A stretch of DNA of 64,000 nucleotides from Microbacterium sp. SLBN-154. GTDB lineage: Bacteria; Actinomycetota; Actinomycetes; Actinomycetales; Microbacteriaceae. How positions within the stretch are numbered: position 1 is the first letter of the stretch; every line of letters begins with the position of its first letter. The notes below the pieces were generated by a model. It saw only the letters and a list, made by a program, of their open reading frames with translations, made no database searches and had not been told where the DNA came from. The position numbers and the translations under genes were made by a program. Below, in pieces: positions 1-7,972 of the stretch. The DNA lies in assembly GCF_006715565.1 (NCBI RefSeq), contig NZ_VFNL01000001.1, positions 682,001 to 746,000 on the forward strand, given 5' to 3'.

Positions 1-633
1 CTGCACGCGGTCGCGAACCCCCCACTTGGCCATCACGTTGCCGAGGTGCGTCTTCACCGTCGCCTCCGACAGATGGAGCTCGGCGGCGATCTCGGCGTTG
101 GACATCCCCCGTCCGAGGAGGACGACCACGTCGCGCTCGCGATCGGAGAGCTGCTCGTGGTCGGCGAGCGACTCGACGGTCGTCGGCCCCGCGCCGTCGC
201 GGATGGAGGTGATGAGCTCTGTCGTGACGCTCGGGGAGATCACCACCGAGCCGTCGACGACGTCGCGGATGGCGGCGACGAGCTCGTCGGGATCGGTGTC
301 CTTCACCAGGTACGCGCTCGCCCCTGCGCGAAGGGCCGGCACGACGTAGCGCACCGACGAGAACGTGGTCACTGCGATCACGCGGATCTCGGGGAAGGCC
401 TCGTGGATGCGGCGGGTGGCCTCGACGCCGTCGACGCCGGGCATCTGCATGTCCATGAGCACGGCGTCGGGACGCAGTTCGGCGCAGAGGTGCACGGCCG
501 CGGCGCCATCGGCCGCCTCGCCGACGACCTCCATGTCGGGGGCGCTGCGCACGAACACCGCCAGCGCGTGACGCATGAGGGCCTCGTCGTCGACGATGAT
601 GACACGCAGAGACGCGGGAGCGGCGGTCGGCAC
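1..633 (-). CDS. LuxR/NarL-type response regulator (cut by left edge)
   Basis: DNA-binding response regulator, probably activating the adjacent lanthipeptide-type cluster. The N-terminal receiver starts RVIIVDDEA and carries the phospho-acceptor Asp in VLMDMQMPG. The C-terminal LuxR helix-turn-helix (LSDRERDVV...SNAEIAAELHLS...VKTHL) runs to the window edge, so only a few residues are missing. The start is GTG at 633; no in-frame alternative upstream looks better. It is divergent from the small peptide gene at 762 and the histidine kinase at 922, its likely partner. A perfect palindrome at 667-682 lies between them and is the best candidate for its own binding site. The DesR/LiaR-like class is clear; the target set is inferred. 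Confidence 0.93.
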   Translation of the reverse strand, partial: MPTAAPASLRVIIVDDEALMRHALAVFVRSAPDMEVVGEAADGAAAVHLCAELRPDAVLMDMQMPGVDGVEATRRIHEAFPEIRVIAVTTFSSVRYVVPALRAGASAYLVKDTDPDELVAAIRDVVDGSVVISPSVTTELITSIRDGAGPTTVESLADHEQLSDRERDVVVLLGRGMSNAEIAAELHLSEATVKTHLGNVMAKWGVRDRVQ

Positions 634-666
634 ACGGGCAGTCTATGGGCCGGGGCGGAACCCGGG

Positions 667-682
667 TCCGACGAAAGTCGGA
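667..682. promoter_or_regulatory. Palindromic operator, copy 1 of 3
   Basis: TCCGAC-GAAA-GTCGGA is a perfect 6-4-6 inverted repeat in the divergent region between the response regulator and the small peptide gene. Close variants lie at 2134-2149 and 12322-12337. The distance to the downstream start codon is about 80 bases here, 82 at copy 2 and 91 at copy 3. NarL/LuxR-type regulators bind short inverted repeats of this kind, so this is the likely site of the local response regulator. The assignment is inferred from position and recurrence. Confidence 0.75.
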
Positions 683-761
683 GGGGAACGGCGACCTTCG
701 ACTGCTGCGCCGCCACGGCTCGACCGCGAGGATGGAGGCATCGACTTCTGAGGAGGAGATC

Positions 762-878
762 ATGGCACCGACGCCGACCCGCCCCCTGCCGGGCTTCGCC
801 AGCGTCCTCGGTCGCGGTCCGCTCGCACCGCTGGCGTTCTGGAGCACCCTCTGCAACCTGTTCGGCGGCACCTGCTGA
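762..878 (+). CDS. Small Cys-ending peptide (38 aa), possible signal or RiPP precursor
   Basis: A 38-residue ORF with a strong ribosome binding site (AGGAGGAG, 751-758) just before ATG. The second half is hydrophobic and ends FWSTLCNLFGGTC, with two Cys and several Ser/Thr. It sits between the response regulator and the kinase gene and is preceded by the shared operator, so it probably belongs to the same regulon. I do not recognise a family. It could be a third modified peptide (its C-terminal Cys matches the two main precursors), an inducer sensed by the kinase, or a regulatory leader peptide. The strong RBS and operator argue that it is translated. Confidence 0.6.
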   Translation: MAPTPTRPLPGFASVLGRGPLAPLAFWSTLCNLFGGTC

Positions 879-921
879 GTCGCCGGCGCCCGGGCACAGC
901 TGCCCGGGCATAATCGGGGGG

Positions 922-2112
922 ATGGCTTCCCACGCCTCCACCCCTCGCTCAGCCGGCAGCGGCGCCGCCGGCTGGCGTGATATCTGGCGCATCACCCCCC
1001 TCTCCCGCGTCGCCGCACGAGTGGTGGTGGCGCTCGTGGTCGCGATCATCGCTCTCGAGATCGTCGTCGCCGTCATCGACGCCGGGGCCGAGCCCCTCAC
1101 CACCACCGTCGCCGAGATCCTCATCACCGCGTGCTTCGCCCTGTTCGCGGTGCACCCGCCCACCGCGACGCTCGTGCTCCTGGCCGGCGCCTCCCTCGCC
1201 CTCGGGCGGACGGGCGCCGAGCAGACCCTCCTCGCGCTCGCCGTGGCATCCGGATTCGTCGTCGCCACCTGCTCCCGCATCCTCTCTCTCGTCTACGGCG
1301 CGGGACTGGTCGTGTGGATCCTCATCGTCATCGTCTTCTCCCCCGGTGCGATTCCCGGCACCTGGATCGTGGTGCTGGCGATCCTCGCCGCCGTCTCGGC
1401 CGTGATCGGGTGGTCGGTCAGGCGACTCCGCGAGCGCACGAGCGCGCTGTCGACGGCGCTCGAGCGCCGCGAGCGTGCCGCCGAGGACGCCGCCCGTGTG
1501 GAGCGCCAGCGGATCAGCGATGAGCTCCACGACGTCATCGCTCACGAGCTGACGATCATCTCCATGCACGCGAGCGTGCTGGAGCGCACCGACGACAGCG
1601 CGATCCGCAGCGAATCGGAGGCGGCGATCCGGGATGCCGCGCGGCAGGCCCTCGCCGATATCCGGCGTCTGCTCGATCTCACCGCGCCGTCGGACGGTGA
1701 GGAGGGAGACGGCGGCCGGAGGCGGCTTCGCTCGACGCTCGGCGACGTCGAGCGTGAACTGCGCGCGCTGGGAATGACCGTCGACGCACGCGGCTTCGAT
1801 GCCGCCGGCTCGCTCTCGCCGACGGTCGACATCGCGCTGGCCCGCGTCCTGCGGGAGGCTGCGACCAACGTCGCGAAACACGGTCGCCCCGACGGTGCCG
1901 TCGAGATCGCCCTTTCCCTCGAGGACGGCGAGGCGACCCTCGCGGTCGTCAACCCCGTGGGTGGGGGGTCGGCGCGCACCCGACTCGCCCTGCCTTCCGG
2001 CGGCTACGGCCTCGCTCGGATGCGCGAGCGGATGCGCGTGCTCGGCGGCTCGCTCGACGCCTCACCGATCGATGACGGGTGGCGGGTGCAGGCCCGGCTG
2101 CCCCAGCGCTGA
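922..2112 (+). CDS. Sensor histidine kinase (HisKA_3, NarX/DesK class)
   Basis: Membrane sensor kinase, probably the partner of the divergent response regulator. The N-terminal half (about residues 28-165) is a run of hydrophobic helices with no sizeable extracellular domain, so the signal is probably sensed in or at the membrane. A coiled linker (RRLRERTSALSTALERRERA) follows, then the dimerisation/phosphorylation motif DELHDVIAHEL with His203, and a HATPase domain with N box (REAATNVAKHG) and G box (GGYGLARMRERM). ATG 922 follows a CATAAT -10 element at 909-914 by seven bases, consistent with a leaderless transcript. An upstream in-frame extension is not supported by any RBS. Confidence 0.93.
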   Translation: MASHASTPRSAGSGAAGWRDIWRITPLSRVAARVVVALVVAIIALEIVVAVIDAGAEPLTTTVAEILITACFALFAVHPPTATLVLLAGASLALGRTGAEQTLLALAVASGFVVATCSRILSLVYGAGLVVWILIVIVFSPGAIPGTWIVVLAILAAVSAVIGWSVRRLRERTSALSTALERRERAAEDAARVERQRISDELHDVIAHELTIISMHASVLERTDDSAIRSESEAAIRDAARQALADIRRLLDLTAPSDGEEGDGGRRRLRSTLGDVERELRALGMTVDARGFDAAGSLSPTVDIALARVLREAATNVAKHGRPDGAVEIALSLEDGEATLAVVNPVGGGSARTRLALPSGGYGLARMRERMRVLGGSLDASPIDDGWRVQARLPQR

Positions 2113-2133
2113 CACGGCGCCGAACCCCTTCGC

Positions 2134-2149
2134 TCCACCTTTCGTCGGA
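2134..2149. promoter_or_regulatory. Palindromic operator, copy 2 of 3
   Basis: TCCACC-TTTC-GTCGGA matches the palindrome at 667-682 with one arm changed at two positions. The 3' arm also forms a second inverted repeat, GTCGGAG (2144-2150) with CTCCGAC (2156-2162), so two overlapping dimer sites are possible. It lies between the kinase gene and the methyltransferase that opens the biosynthetic operon, 82 bases from its ATG. Confidence 0.7.
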
Positions 2150-2230
2150 GCCGGCCTCCGACGCCGGTCGCGGCGAGGTTCGGTCGTCCGGGCGATGTGG
2201 CCGGGGGGTGCGCGGCCGGATTCTGAGGGC

Positions 2231-2983
2231 ATGACGACGCCCATGCTGACCGGGACCGACCGCTACGGCGGACGGATCACCGAGATCTACGACCTGATGT
2301 ATCCCGACCTCTTCGGGGACTTCTCCGGTCTGCTCGACTACCTCGCTCGCCGGGTGTCGGGCCGCCGGGTGCTGGAGTTCGGCGTCGGCACCGGACGACT
2401 GGCCTTCGTCCTGGCCGACGCGGGCTACGACGTGACCGGCATCGACGCCTCGCCGGCCATGCTCGAGGTCCTCCGCGAACGCGACGCCGACGGCCGCATC
2501 GATGCGCGCCTGGGAGACTTCACCCGCGACCGGGTGGACGGCGAATACGACCTGGCGATGGTGATGGTCAACACCCTCTTCTTCGCCACGAGCCTCGACG
2601 ACCAGATCGCGGTGTTCCGCTCTGCCCACGACGCGCTGAGCGACGACGGCGTCTTCCTCGTCGAGACCTTCTCGCCCTCGGTCTACCACGCTCAGCGCGC
2701 GCCGCTCGTGCAGATGCGCCAGCTGGATGTCACCACGGTGATGGTCGAGCAGTACACCGTCGAGCCCACCGCGCAGCTGCTCGTCGCCGAGCACACGGTG
2801 CTCGGTCGGGGGGAGCCGTTCACCTTCACCCACGTCTTGCGCTACGCCTTCCCCTTCGAGCTCGACGCCGTGGCGCGCGCCGCCGGCATGGAGCTGGCCG
2901 AGCGGAGTGCCACGTGGCAGGGGGCGCCGTATGTCGATGGCATGGGGCGCTGTCTCTCCCTCTACCGCAAGGCCGCCCGATGA
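2231..2983 (+). CDS. SAM-dependent methyltransferase, lanthipeptide tailoring
   Basis: Class I methyltransferase of 250 aa. Motif I is EFGVGTG at about residues 49-55 and the acidic loop is TGIDAS. A DMVMVNT-like motif IV region and a C-terminal beta segment follow, so the fold looks complete. It is the first gene of the long operon, and its stop overlaps the next start (ATGA, 2980-2983). Class V lanthipeptide clusters carry an N-terminal N,N-dimethyltransferase (LxmM in lexapeptide), so alpha-N-methylation of the mature peptide is the most likely role. That function is inferred from context; the sequence shows only the general fold. Confidence 0.85.
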   Translation: MTTPMLTGTDRYGGRITEIYDLMYPDLFGDFSGLLDYLARRVSGRRVLEFGVGTGRLAFVLADAGYDVTGIDASPAMLEVLRERDADGRIDARLGDFTRDRVDGEYDLAMVMVNTLFFATSLDDQIAVFRSAHDALSDDGVFLVETFSPSVYHAQRAPLVQMRQLDVTTVMVEQYTVEPTAQLLVAEHTVLGRGEPFTFTHVLRYAFPFELDAVARAAGMELAERSATWQGAPYVDGMGRCLSLYRKAAR

Positions 2984-4077
2984 TCGGCGAGAACGGGCAG
3001 CGACTGCTCGAACGGGTGCGGCCGCTCCTGGAGGCGATGGGCCGCCGCGTCGACGAGGTCACCGAGGCTTCCCCGATCATCGGACGCAACCTCAACGGCG
3101 AGATCGTCTTCGGCGACGGCGACCGGGTCTTCGTCAAGCAGCTGGGCGGCATGGCCGCCGGCGAGCGTCACGCGCGCAGCGTCTCGTTCCATGAGTGCGT
3201 GCGTCTCGCCGATGCCGGCGCCGACCTGCGGGCCCCGGCGCTCCGGGCCGCGCATGCCCCGTCGGTGTCGCTCGCGTACGAGTGGGTCGACGCCCGCTCG
3301 ACGTTCGCGCAGTCCATTCGCGAGGTCGAGGCCGAGACGGACGAGGTCCGCCGCGCCGGACGCTGCGTCGCCGCCCTGCACTCGCTCGAGGTGATCGATC
3401 CCGACGCCATCGACCGCAGCCGGCCGATGTTCCCCCCGGCCGGGCCCAACGCGATGTCACGCGAGACCTTCTACGGCTCCACGATGGGGCAGCTCGACAT
3501 GTGGCGGTTCATCCAGCGCGACCAGCCGCTGCTGGACGCCCTGAATCTGCTGGTGGATCGCTCGCGCGACGGCCGGCGCACCCCGGCGCACGGCGACCTG
3601 CGCGCCGACCAGATCTTCCTCACCGCCGAGGAGGCGTTCATGCTCGACTGGGAGGAGTTCCGCCTGGGCGACCCCGCCCGCGATGTCGGCGCCATGCTCG
3701 GCGAGGTCTTCTACCACCGGCTCCGCCGCACCATCGTCGACGCATCGATGCACGCCGACGAACTCGACGACGCCGACGTGGTGCGTTTCGGGTCGGAGGC
3801 GATCGACACCTCGCGGCCGTTGGCGCAGGCCTTCTGGCGCGGGTACCGCGACCGCGTCGCCGACGACATCGTCGACGCCGCGTTCGTGGACCGCGCGGTG
3901 AGCTACTTCGGCTGGCAGCTGTTCGACCGCTCGCTGGCCTCCGGTACCTACTTCGGTCGCGTGTCGGCGCTCGATCGGGCGCTCGCCGGGATCGGGCGGG
4001 AGGCGATCGTCGGCTCCGACCGTTACGGAGCGGTGCTCGGCCTCGACGACCTCAGCACCCAGGAGGTGACGGCATGA
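2980..4077 (+). CDS. APH-fold phosphotransferase, candidate Ser/Thr kinase of lanthionine synthesis
   Basis: Protein of 365 aa with an aminoglycoside-phosphotransferase/choline-kinase fold. The catalytic loop is HGDLRADQ (His204, Asp206), where Gln replaces the usual Asn. The metal-binding Asp223 lies in MLDWEEF, and a VFVKQL segment near residue 50 holds the ATP-binding Lys. In class V lanthipeptides and thioamitides an APH-like kinase works with a HopA1-like partner to phosphorylate and eliminate Ser/Thr. Here the HopA1-like gene follows immediately with an ATGA overlap. Activity on the precursors is inferred. Confidence 0.85.
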   Translation: MIGENGQRLLERVRPLLEAMGRRVDEVTEASPIIGRNLNGEIVFGDGDRVFVKQLGGMAAGERHARSVSFHECVRLADAGADLRAPALRAAHAPSVSLAYEWVDARSTFAQSIREVEAETDEVRRAGRCVAALHSLEVIDPDAIDRSRPMFPPAGPNAMSRETFYGSTMGQLDMWRFIQRDQPLLDALNLLVDRSRDGRRTPAHGDLRADQIFLTAEEAFMLDWEEFRLGDPARDVGAMLGEVFYHRLRRTIVDASMHADELDDADVVRFGSEAIDTSRPLAQAFWRGYRDRVADDIVDAAFVDRAVSYFGWQLFDRSLASGTYFGRVSALDRALAGIGREAIVGSDRYGAVLGLDDLSTQEVTA

Positions 4078-5123
4078 CCGACCGTGCGACTCCGATCCGC
4101 CGCGAGTGGCGTCTCGATCCCGGGGTGGAGGCGCTCATCGAGGCGACGACCGTGGCGTACCGCGACGACGGATGGATCGTCGACTGCGACGGGCACGAGC
4201 TGCGGGCGTCGTCGCAGCGCGGCCTCGAACACGCCCTCGCCACCCACCTGTACACGCGGCACCACGCGGGGAGCACACCGCAGCACGCCGATGACTTCGT
4301 GCCGGCGCTGCAGAACGACCACGTCTTCGAGGAGCGCCTCGTCGCCGCATCCGCTTCCCTCTCCCGTGTCGAGAGACTGACTGCGATCGACACGGTCGAC
4401 GGCGCCGACGGCGGCGCGATCGTGCTGCTCCAGGGGGTGCGGGTCTTCGTGCCCGGCACCGTCCGCCCGGGCCGCGGCCGTGTGCGCATCGATGCCGAGC
4501 TGCCCTCGCTCGCCCCGCGCCTGTCGATCGGGTTCCTCTTCTTCACCCCGCGCATCGGCGGGGGCGGTGGGGGGAGGCCGCTGCGGGTCTACCGGCATCT
4601 CCGCAACGCCGACGAGGCGGTGTCGGTGTGGGCGCGCTTCACCCGGTGGGCCGAGGACAGCGGCGCACCGCTGCGCGCGAAGGTGATCTCGCAAACCTGG
4701 AGCTTCCCCCGCAACGACGCCCTCGTCGTCTACCTGCCCGCCGAGAGCTGGGCTCTCCTCGACGAGGTGGCCGAGGTGCTGCGCGCCGACGACGAGACTC
4801 CCGTCTCGATCTTCGCGCGACGGATCGCACCCGGCGTGAGCGTCGCGTGGGAACCGATGGACCTCGCCGCGGGCCCGGGACGCACCAGTTTCGGAGAGCA
4901 CCGCGCCGCCGCCGTGGCCCAGGGCGTGGTGGCCTCCGCCGACGGCAGCAGCCCCACGGCGCGCGTCCGTGAGGCGCTCCTGGCTGCGAACGTCGACCCG
5001 CGCGCGGTCTTCCAGAATCTCGACTCGCCCCCGTGGGAGTGGCGGGTCGGTCGGACTGGCGACAGTCGCCAGAGCGGGAGCGGAGACGCCGCTTCCGTCA
5101 CCACAGAGAGAAAGGAGCAGTGA
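4074..5123 (+). CDS. HopA1-family protein, class V lanthipeptide lyase/cyclase component
   Basis: Protein of 349 aa related to the HopA1 effector family found in class V lanthipeptide and thioamitide clusters, where it partners an APH-like kinase. The centre has the family-like stretch GRPLRVYRHL followed by AVSVWARF, and the C-terminal third has the pattern HRAAAVAQGVV...ARVREALLAANVDP...NLDSPPW. The last 25 residues are disordered and Ser/Gly-rich. It lies between the kinase and the first precursor gene: the stop TGA directly abuts the precursor ATG, and its final codons hold that gene's RBS (AAAGGAG). No catalytic residue can be assigned by eye. Confidence 0.8.
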   Translation: MTDRATPIRREWRLDPGVEALIEATTVAYRDDGWIVDCDGHELRASSQRGLEHALATHLYTRHHAGSTPQHADDFVPALQNDHVFEERLVAASASLSRVERLTAIDTVDGADGGAIVLLQGVRVFVPGTVRPGRGRVRIDAELPSLAPRLSIGFLFFTPRIGGGGGGRPLRVYRHLRNADEAVSVWARFTRWAEDSGAPLRAKVISQTWSFPRNDALVVYLPAESWALLDEVAEVLRADDETPVSIFARRIAPGVSVAWEPMDLAAGPGRTSFGEHRAAAVAQGVVASADGSSPTARVREALLAANVDPRAVFQNLDSPPWEWRVGRTGDSRQSGSGDAASVTTERKEQ

Positions 5124-5324
5124 ATGGATGCTGCCACGCAGTCGCTCATTGCCGGTTACCGCTCGTACGCCGGAGCGGCCGACCTCGTCGAGATGACCGA
5201 GGCGGCCCCCGCCGCCACCCCGGGCATCCTCAGCTTCATCGCCGCCTCCAGCGCCGCCTGCGGCACCGCCACCTCCATCGTCAGCGTCGGCGGAACCTCG
5301 TTCACCGTCACCTACGGCTGCTGA
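5124..5324 (+). CDS. Class V lanthipeptide-type precursor peptide A (66 aa)
   Basis: Leader about residues 1-33, including TQSLIAGY and EAAPAATP (26-33). The core is rich in Ser, Thr, Ala and Val and holds SSAAC (42-46) and a C-terminal YGC (64-66). The two Cys can form one (methyl)lanthionine and one C-terminal aminovinyl-cysteine, matching the LanD-like decarboxylase in the operon. Cacaoidin, as I recall its core, also starts SSxPC and ends WGC. The leader aligns without gaps to peptide B. A strong RBS (AAAGGAG) precedes ATG 5124. The exact cleavage site is not evident. Confidence 0.88.
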   Translation: MDAATQSLIAGYRSYAGAADLVEMTEAAPAATPGILSFIAASSAACGTATSIVSVGGTSFTVTYGC

Positions 5325-5347
5325 CCCCCCAGGAAAGGAAAACCCGC

Positions 5348-5560
5348 ATGTCACACACCCAGTCGCTCGTCGCCGGTTTCAGCGCCTACGCGCAGGCATC
5401 CGAGCTGTCCGCCCTCACCGGCGAGGCGGCCCCCGCCGCCACCCCGTCGACGGTGAGCGTGTTCCTGACCGCCTCCTCGCCCGAGTGCGTCGCCTTCTCC
5501 ATCGGCGCGAGCGCCGGCGCGGTCACGAGCACCGGCGTCACCATCACCGCCGGCTGCTGA
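5348..5560 (+). CDS. Class V lanthipeptide-type precursor peptide B (70 aa)
   Basis: Second precursor, 23 bases after peptide A, with its own RBS (AGGAAAGG). The leader shares TQSLVAGF near the N-terminus and EAAPAATP at exactly the same residues (26-33) as peptide A. The core has SSPEC (43-47), many Ser/Thr, and ends AGC (68-70). The core differs from A in most non-Ser/Thr positions, so this is not a recent duplicate but a second product. The pair may act together, like two-component lantibiotics, or be two independent compounds. Confidence 0.88.
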   Translation: MSHTQSLVAGFSAYAQASELSALTGEAAPAATPSTVSVFLTASSPECVAFSIGASAGAVTSTGVTITAGC

Positions 5561-5565
5561 TCGCT

Positions 5566-5633
5566 TCGCCCGCCGCCGCGGTGTCAGCGCCGTCGTGCTG
5601 AGGCGCCGGCGCACGTGCCGCGGCGGCGGGCGA
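5566..5633 (+). terminator. Strong hairpin after the precursor genes (attenuator)
   Basis: A perfect 16-bp inverted repeat pairs 5566-5581 with 5618-5633 and encloses a 36-base loop. It starts six bases after the peptide B stop codon and ends before the peptidase gene. There is no clear U-tract. Such hairpins after RiPP precursor genes usually protect or partly terminate the transcript, so that precursors are made in excess over the enzymes. That role is inferred here. Confidence 0.6.
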
Positions 5634-5669
5634 GACCGATCCATCGACATCTCGAGAGGAAGAACCGAC

Positions 5670-6860
5670 ATGGTGGAACAGGCACAGGGCGTGCTCGCCG
5701 ACGGCACGCGCGTCGCGGCCCTCCGGGTCCCCGGTGCGCGAGCCCTCGGGGTGAGTGTCGCCGTCGCGGGCGGGTTCGCCGACGACTCCGCTGCCGGCGC
5801 CGGACGCGCGCACCTCGTGGAGCACCTGCGCCACCACCACGCCGTCGACGCATCATCGCAGTTCATCGATGCCGCCGTGCTCTCCGCGGGCGGGCTCTCC
5901 AACGCCCAGACCTACCCGTTCCACACCGAGTACTCCTTCCTGGTGCCGGCAGACGATCGTCGCTCGGTGCTGGACTGGATCGGCCGCGCCCGCGGCCGTC
6001 TCGAGCCGTGGCGGGCCACGCCCGCCGACCTCGCCCGAGAGATCGACCTCGTCCGCCGTGAGGTCGCCGAGCGGGCCGCCCGTTCGCCCCTCGCCGGTTT
6101 CCCCTGGTGCACGGCGCTCTCCGGCATCGCGGGCGGCGATCGTCCACAGGATGCGCTGAGCGACCTCGCCGGGCTCGACGACGTCAGCCTCGCCGACCTC
6201 GACGGCGGGCGCGTCGACCCTCGGTCCGCCGCGATCGGGATCGCCGGCGACGTCGATCCGGCAGCGATCCTGGCAGACCTCGACGCCTCGCCCTCGGTCA
6301 CGGCCGCGCCGTTTCACCCGCTCTCCTCCCCCACCCCGAGGGAGATCTCCCTTCGGCGGATCGGTCTGGGAGCGCCCGCACGCTCCGACATCCGCCTCAT
6401 CGACCTCACGCAGCCGGGCGTCTCGCGCGGACTCCTCATGATCGCCACCCGCATTCTGAGCGCGACCTCCGGCAGCGCCTGGCGGAGCGGACTCTTCGGT
6501 GAGCTGCTCGGTCCCGACGCGGCCCTCGTCCTCGCGACGCAGATCGGCGCGACCGACGACGGCGTGTTCCGCCTTCCCACCCCCCTCTCGGGCGCGCGAG
6601 CCCATCACGCGGCCTTCGAGCCGGCGCGTCGGGGGGCGGCCCGCGCCATCGATGAATACCTGTCGGGCACCGGTACCGCGAGCGCGCTCGTCGCCCGCGA
6701 CGTGCTCGCCGGGTTCGATGTCGTCGCCGACCGCTCGGCCGTCGCCGATGCGGTCGAACACGACGTGATCGACCTCTGCGCCCACATCCTGCAGGCACCC
6801 TCCGGCCGCGTGGTGTGGGAACCGGTGGTCACCCGCCCCGGAGCGGAGGCCGCGGCATGA
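5670..6860 (+). CDS. M16 zinc peptidase, active subunit, likely leader protease
   Basis: Protein of 396 aa from the M16 (pitrilysin/insulinase) family. The inverted zinc motif HxxEH is present as HLVEH (His48, Glu51, His52), with candidate third ligands Glu124 or Glu131 in the helix REIDLVRREVAER. It is about the size of an M16B subunit. The next gene overlaps by ATGA and encodes a partner without the zinc motif, so the two probably form the usual active/inactive heterodimer. Its place right after the precursors suggests leader removal. RBS AGAGGAAG precedes ATG 5670. Confidence 0.85.
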   Translation: MVEQAQGVLADGTRVAALRVPGARALGVSVAVAGGFADDSAAGAGRAHLVEHLRHHHAVDASSQFIDAAVLSAGGLSNAQTYPFHTEYSFLVPADDRRSVLDWIGRARGRLEPWRATPADLAREIDLVRREVAERAARSPLAGFPWCTALSGIAGGDRPQDALSDLAGLDDVSLADLDGGRVDPRSAAIGIAGDVDPAAILADLDASPSVTAAPFHPLSSPTPREISLRRIGLGAPARSDIRLIDLTQPGVSRGLLMIATRILSATSGSAWRSGLFGELLGPDAALVLATQIGATDDGVFRLPTPLSGARAHHAAFEPARRGAARAIDEYLSGTGTASALVARDVLAGFDVVADRSAVADAVEHDVIDLCAHILQAPSGRVVWEPVVTRPGAEAAA

Positions 6861-7972
6861 ACACCGTCCTCGGACCCACCGCCCTGACCGTCGTGCGCAT
6901 CGATCTCGACCTCGCCGTGCCGGCCGCCGAGCGCGCCGCCGCCGGTGACGCCGTCGCGCGATCCCTCACCATGACCGGCCTCGCGCACGACGGGGTCACC
7001 GTCACCGACGACGGCGTCGCCGTGGAGGTCACGCTCGATGCGCCAGACGAAGAGACCCGCCTCGTGGCCGCGCTCGCCGCGTGGCGGGTGCACCTGAGCG
7101 CGCTGCCGTCGCGCGGCGCGCCGCTCCCCCTCCTGTCACTGTCGGCACGCGCCGACGCCCTCACCGCCGAGCCGACGGAGGTTCCCGTCACGGCTCTTCT
7201 CCGCCACGCCCCCGCCCGCGTCGTGGTCGGGCGGGGCGACGCCGCCGTCGCCACGTCGACCGCCGATCTCGAGCGCCGCCTCGCGGAGGTGCTCTCCGTA
7301 CCCGCGCGCCGCTCGGCGGGGTACCGCCCGACTCGCGCCGGCACCTCTGCCGCCCCGCCCGCTGCCGACGCCGCGCCGCGACGTCGATGGGCCCGCCTGG
7401 GCGGCCCGGAGGGCGCCGGCATCCTGTCCCTCGCCCTGGTCCGCCACACCCGCAGGACCCCGCCGCCGCGCTCGCTCGCCGAGCACCTGGCCGACCGCGT
7501 GATCCTGGCCGCCTTCGCGACCGACGCCGACGGCGTCCTCGCCGCCGAGGTGCGCAGCACCGGCCTCGCCTACAGCCCGGTGGCCGAGCTCCGCTCCGCC
7601 ACCGACCCCGCCGTCCTCGTGGTCGAGGCCGAGGTCGCTCCCGGTGACGAGAACGCCGCCGACGCGGCTCTCGCGCGGGCGCGGGCGCGGTTCGTCGCGA
7701 CCTTCGACGCCGCCGCCGCGCTCGCGCGGGCACGCGGACGCACGCTCGTCGAGGCCGACTCGTTGCGCGGCCGACTCGCGGCGGAGAGTCGGCGTCGCCG
7801 GCGCGCCGCGCACATCGACGCGCCCGACGCCGGTGCCGACGACGCCGCCCTTCTCGACCGGCTCGCATCGCAGGCGGTCACCGCACGCGCCGCGGAGCTC
7901 TTCCGCGCCGACGACTTCGACGCGCTCGTCCTCAGCCCGGGGGAGCGCCCCGACGAATGGGAGGAACTGTGA
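6857..7972 (+). CDS. M16-like peptidase partner lacking the zinc motif
   Basis: Protein of 371 aa whose size, composition and position match a non-catalytic M16B subunit; I see no HxxEH anywhere. The C-terminal half has Arg-rich helices (ARARARF, ESRRRRRAAH) that in M16 partners line the substrate chamber. It overlaps the active subunit upstream and the reductase downstream (GTGA at 7969-7972), so the three are translationally coupled. Similarity is too weak by eye to prove the fold; assignment rests mainly on pairing. Confidence 0.65.
   Translation: MNTVLGPTALTVVRIDLDLAVPAAERAAAGDAVARSLTMTGLAHDGVTVTDDGVAVEVTLDAPDEETRLVAALAAWRVHLSALPSRGAPLPLLSLSARADALTAEPTEVPVTALLRHAPARVVVGRGDAAVATSTADLERRLAEVLSVPARRSAGYRPTRAGTSAAPPAADAAPRRRWARLGGPEGAGILSLALVRHTRRTPPPRSLAEHLADRVILAAFATDADGVLAAEVRSTGLAYSPVAELRSATDPAVLVVEAEVAPGDENAADAALARARARFVATFDAAAALARARGRTLVEADSLRGRLAAESRRRRRAAHIDAPDAGADDAALLDRLASQAVTARAAELFRADDFDALVLSPGERPDEWEEL

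Noticed and set aside
2980..5123. Type III secretion effector or aminoglycoside resistance genes
   Set aside because: HopA1-like and APH folds suggest these names, but the adjacent Cys-ending precursors, LanD-like enzyme and F420-type reductase identify a RiPP pathway.
5033..5347. In-frame N-terminal extension of precursor B back to 5033
   Set aside because: It would run through the HopA1-like gene and precursor A in another frame; ATG 5348 has a good RBS and a leader that aligns with peptide A.
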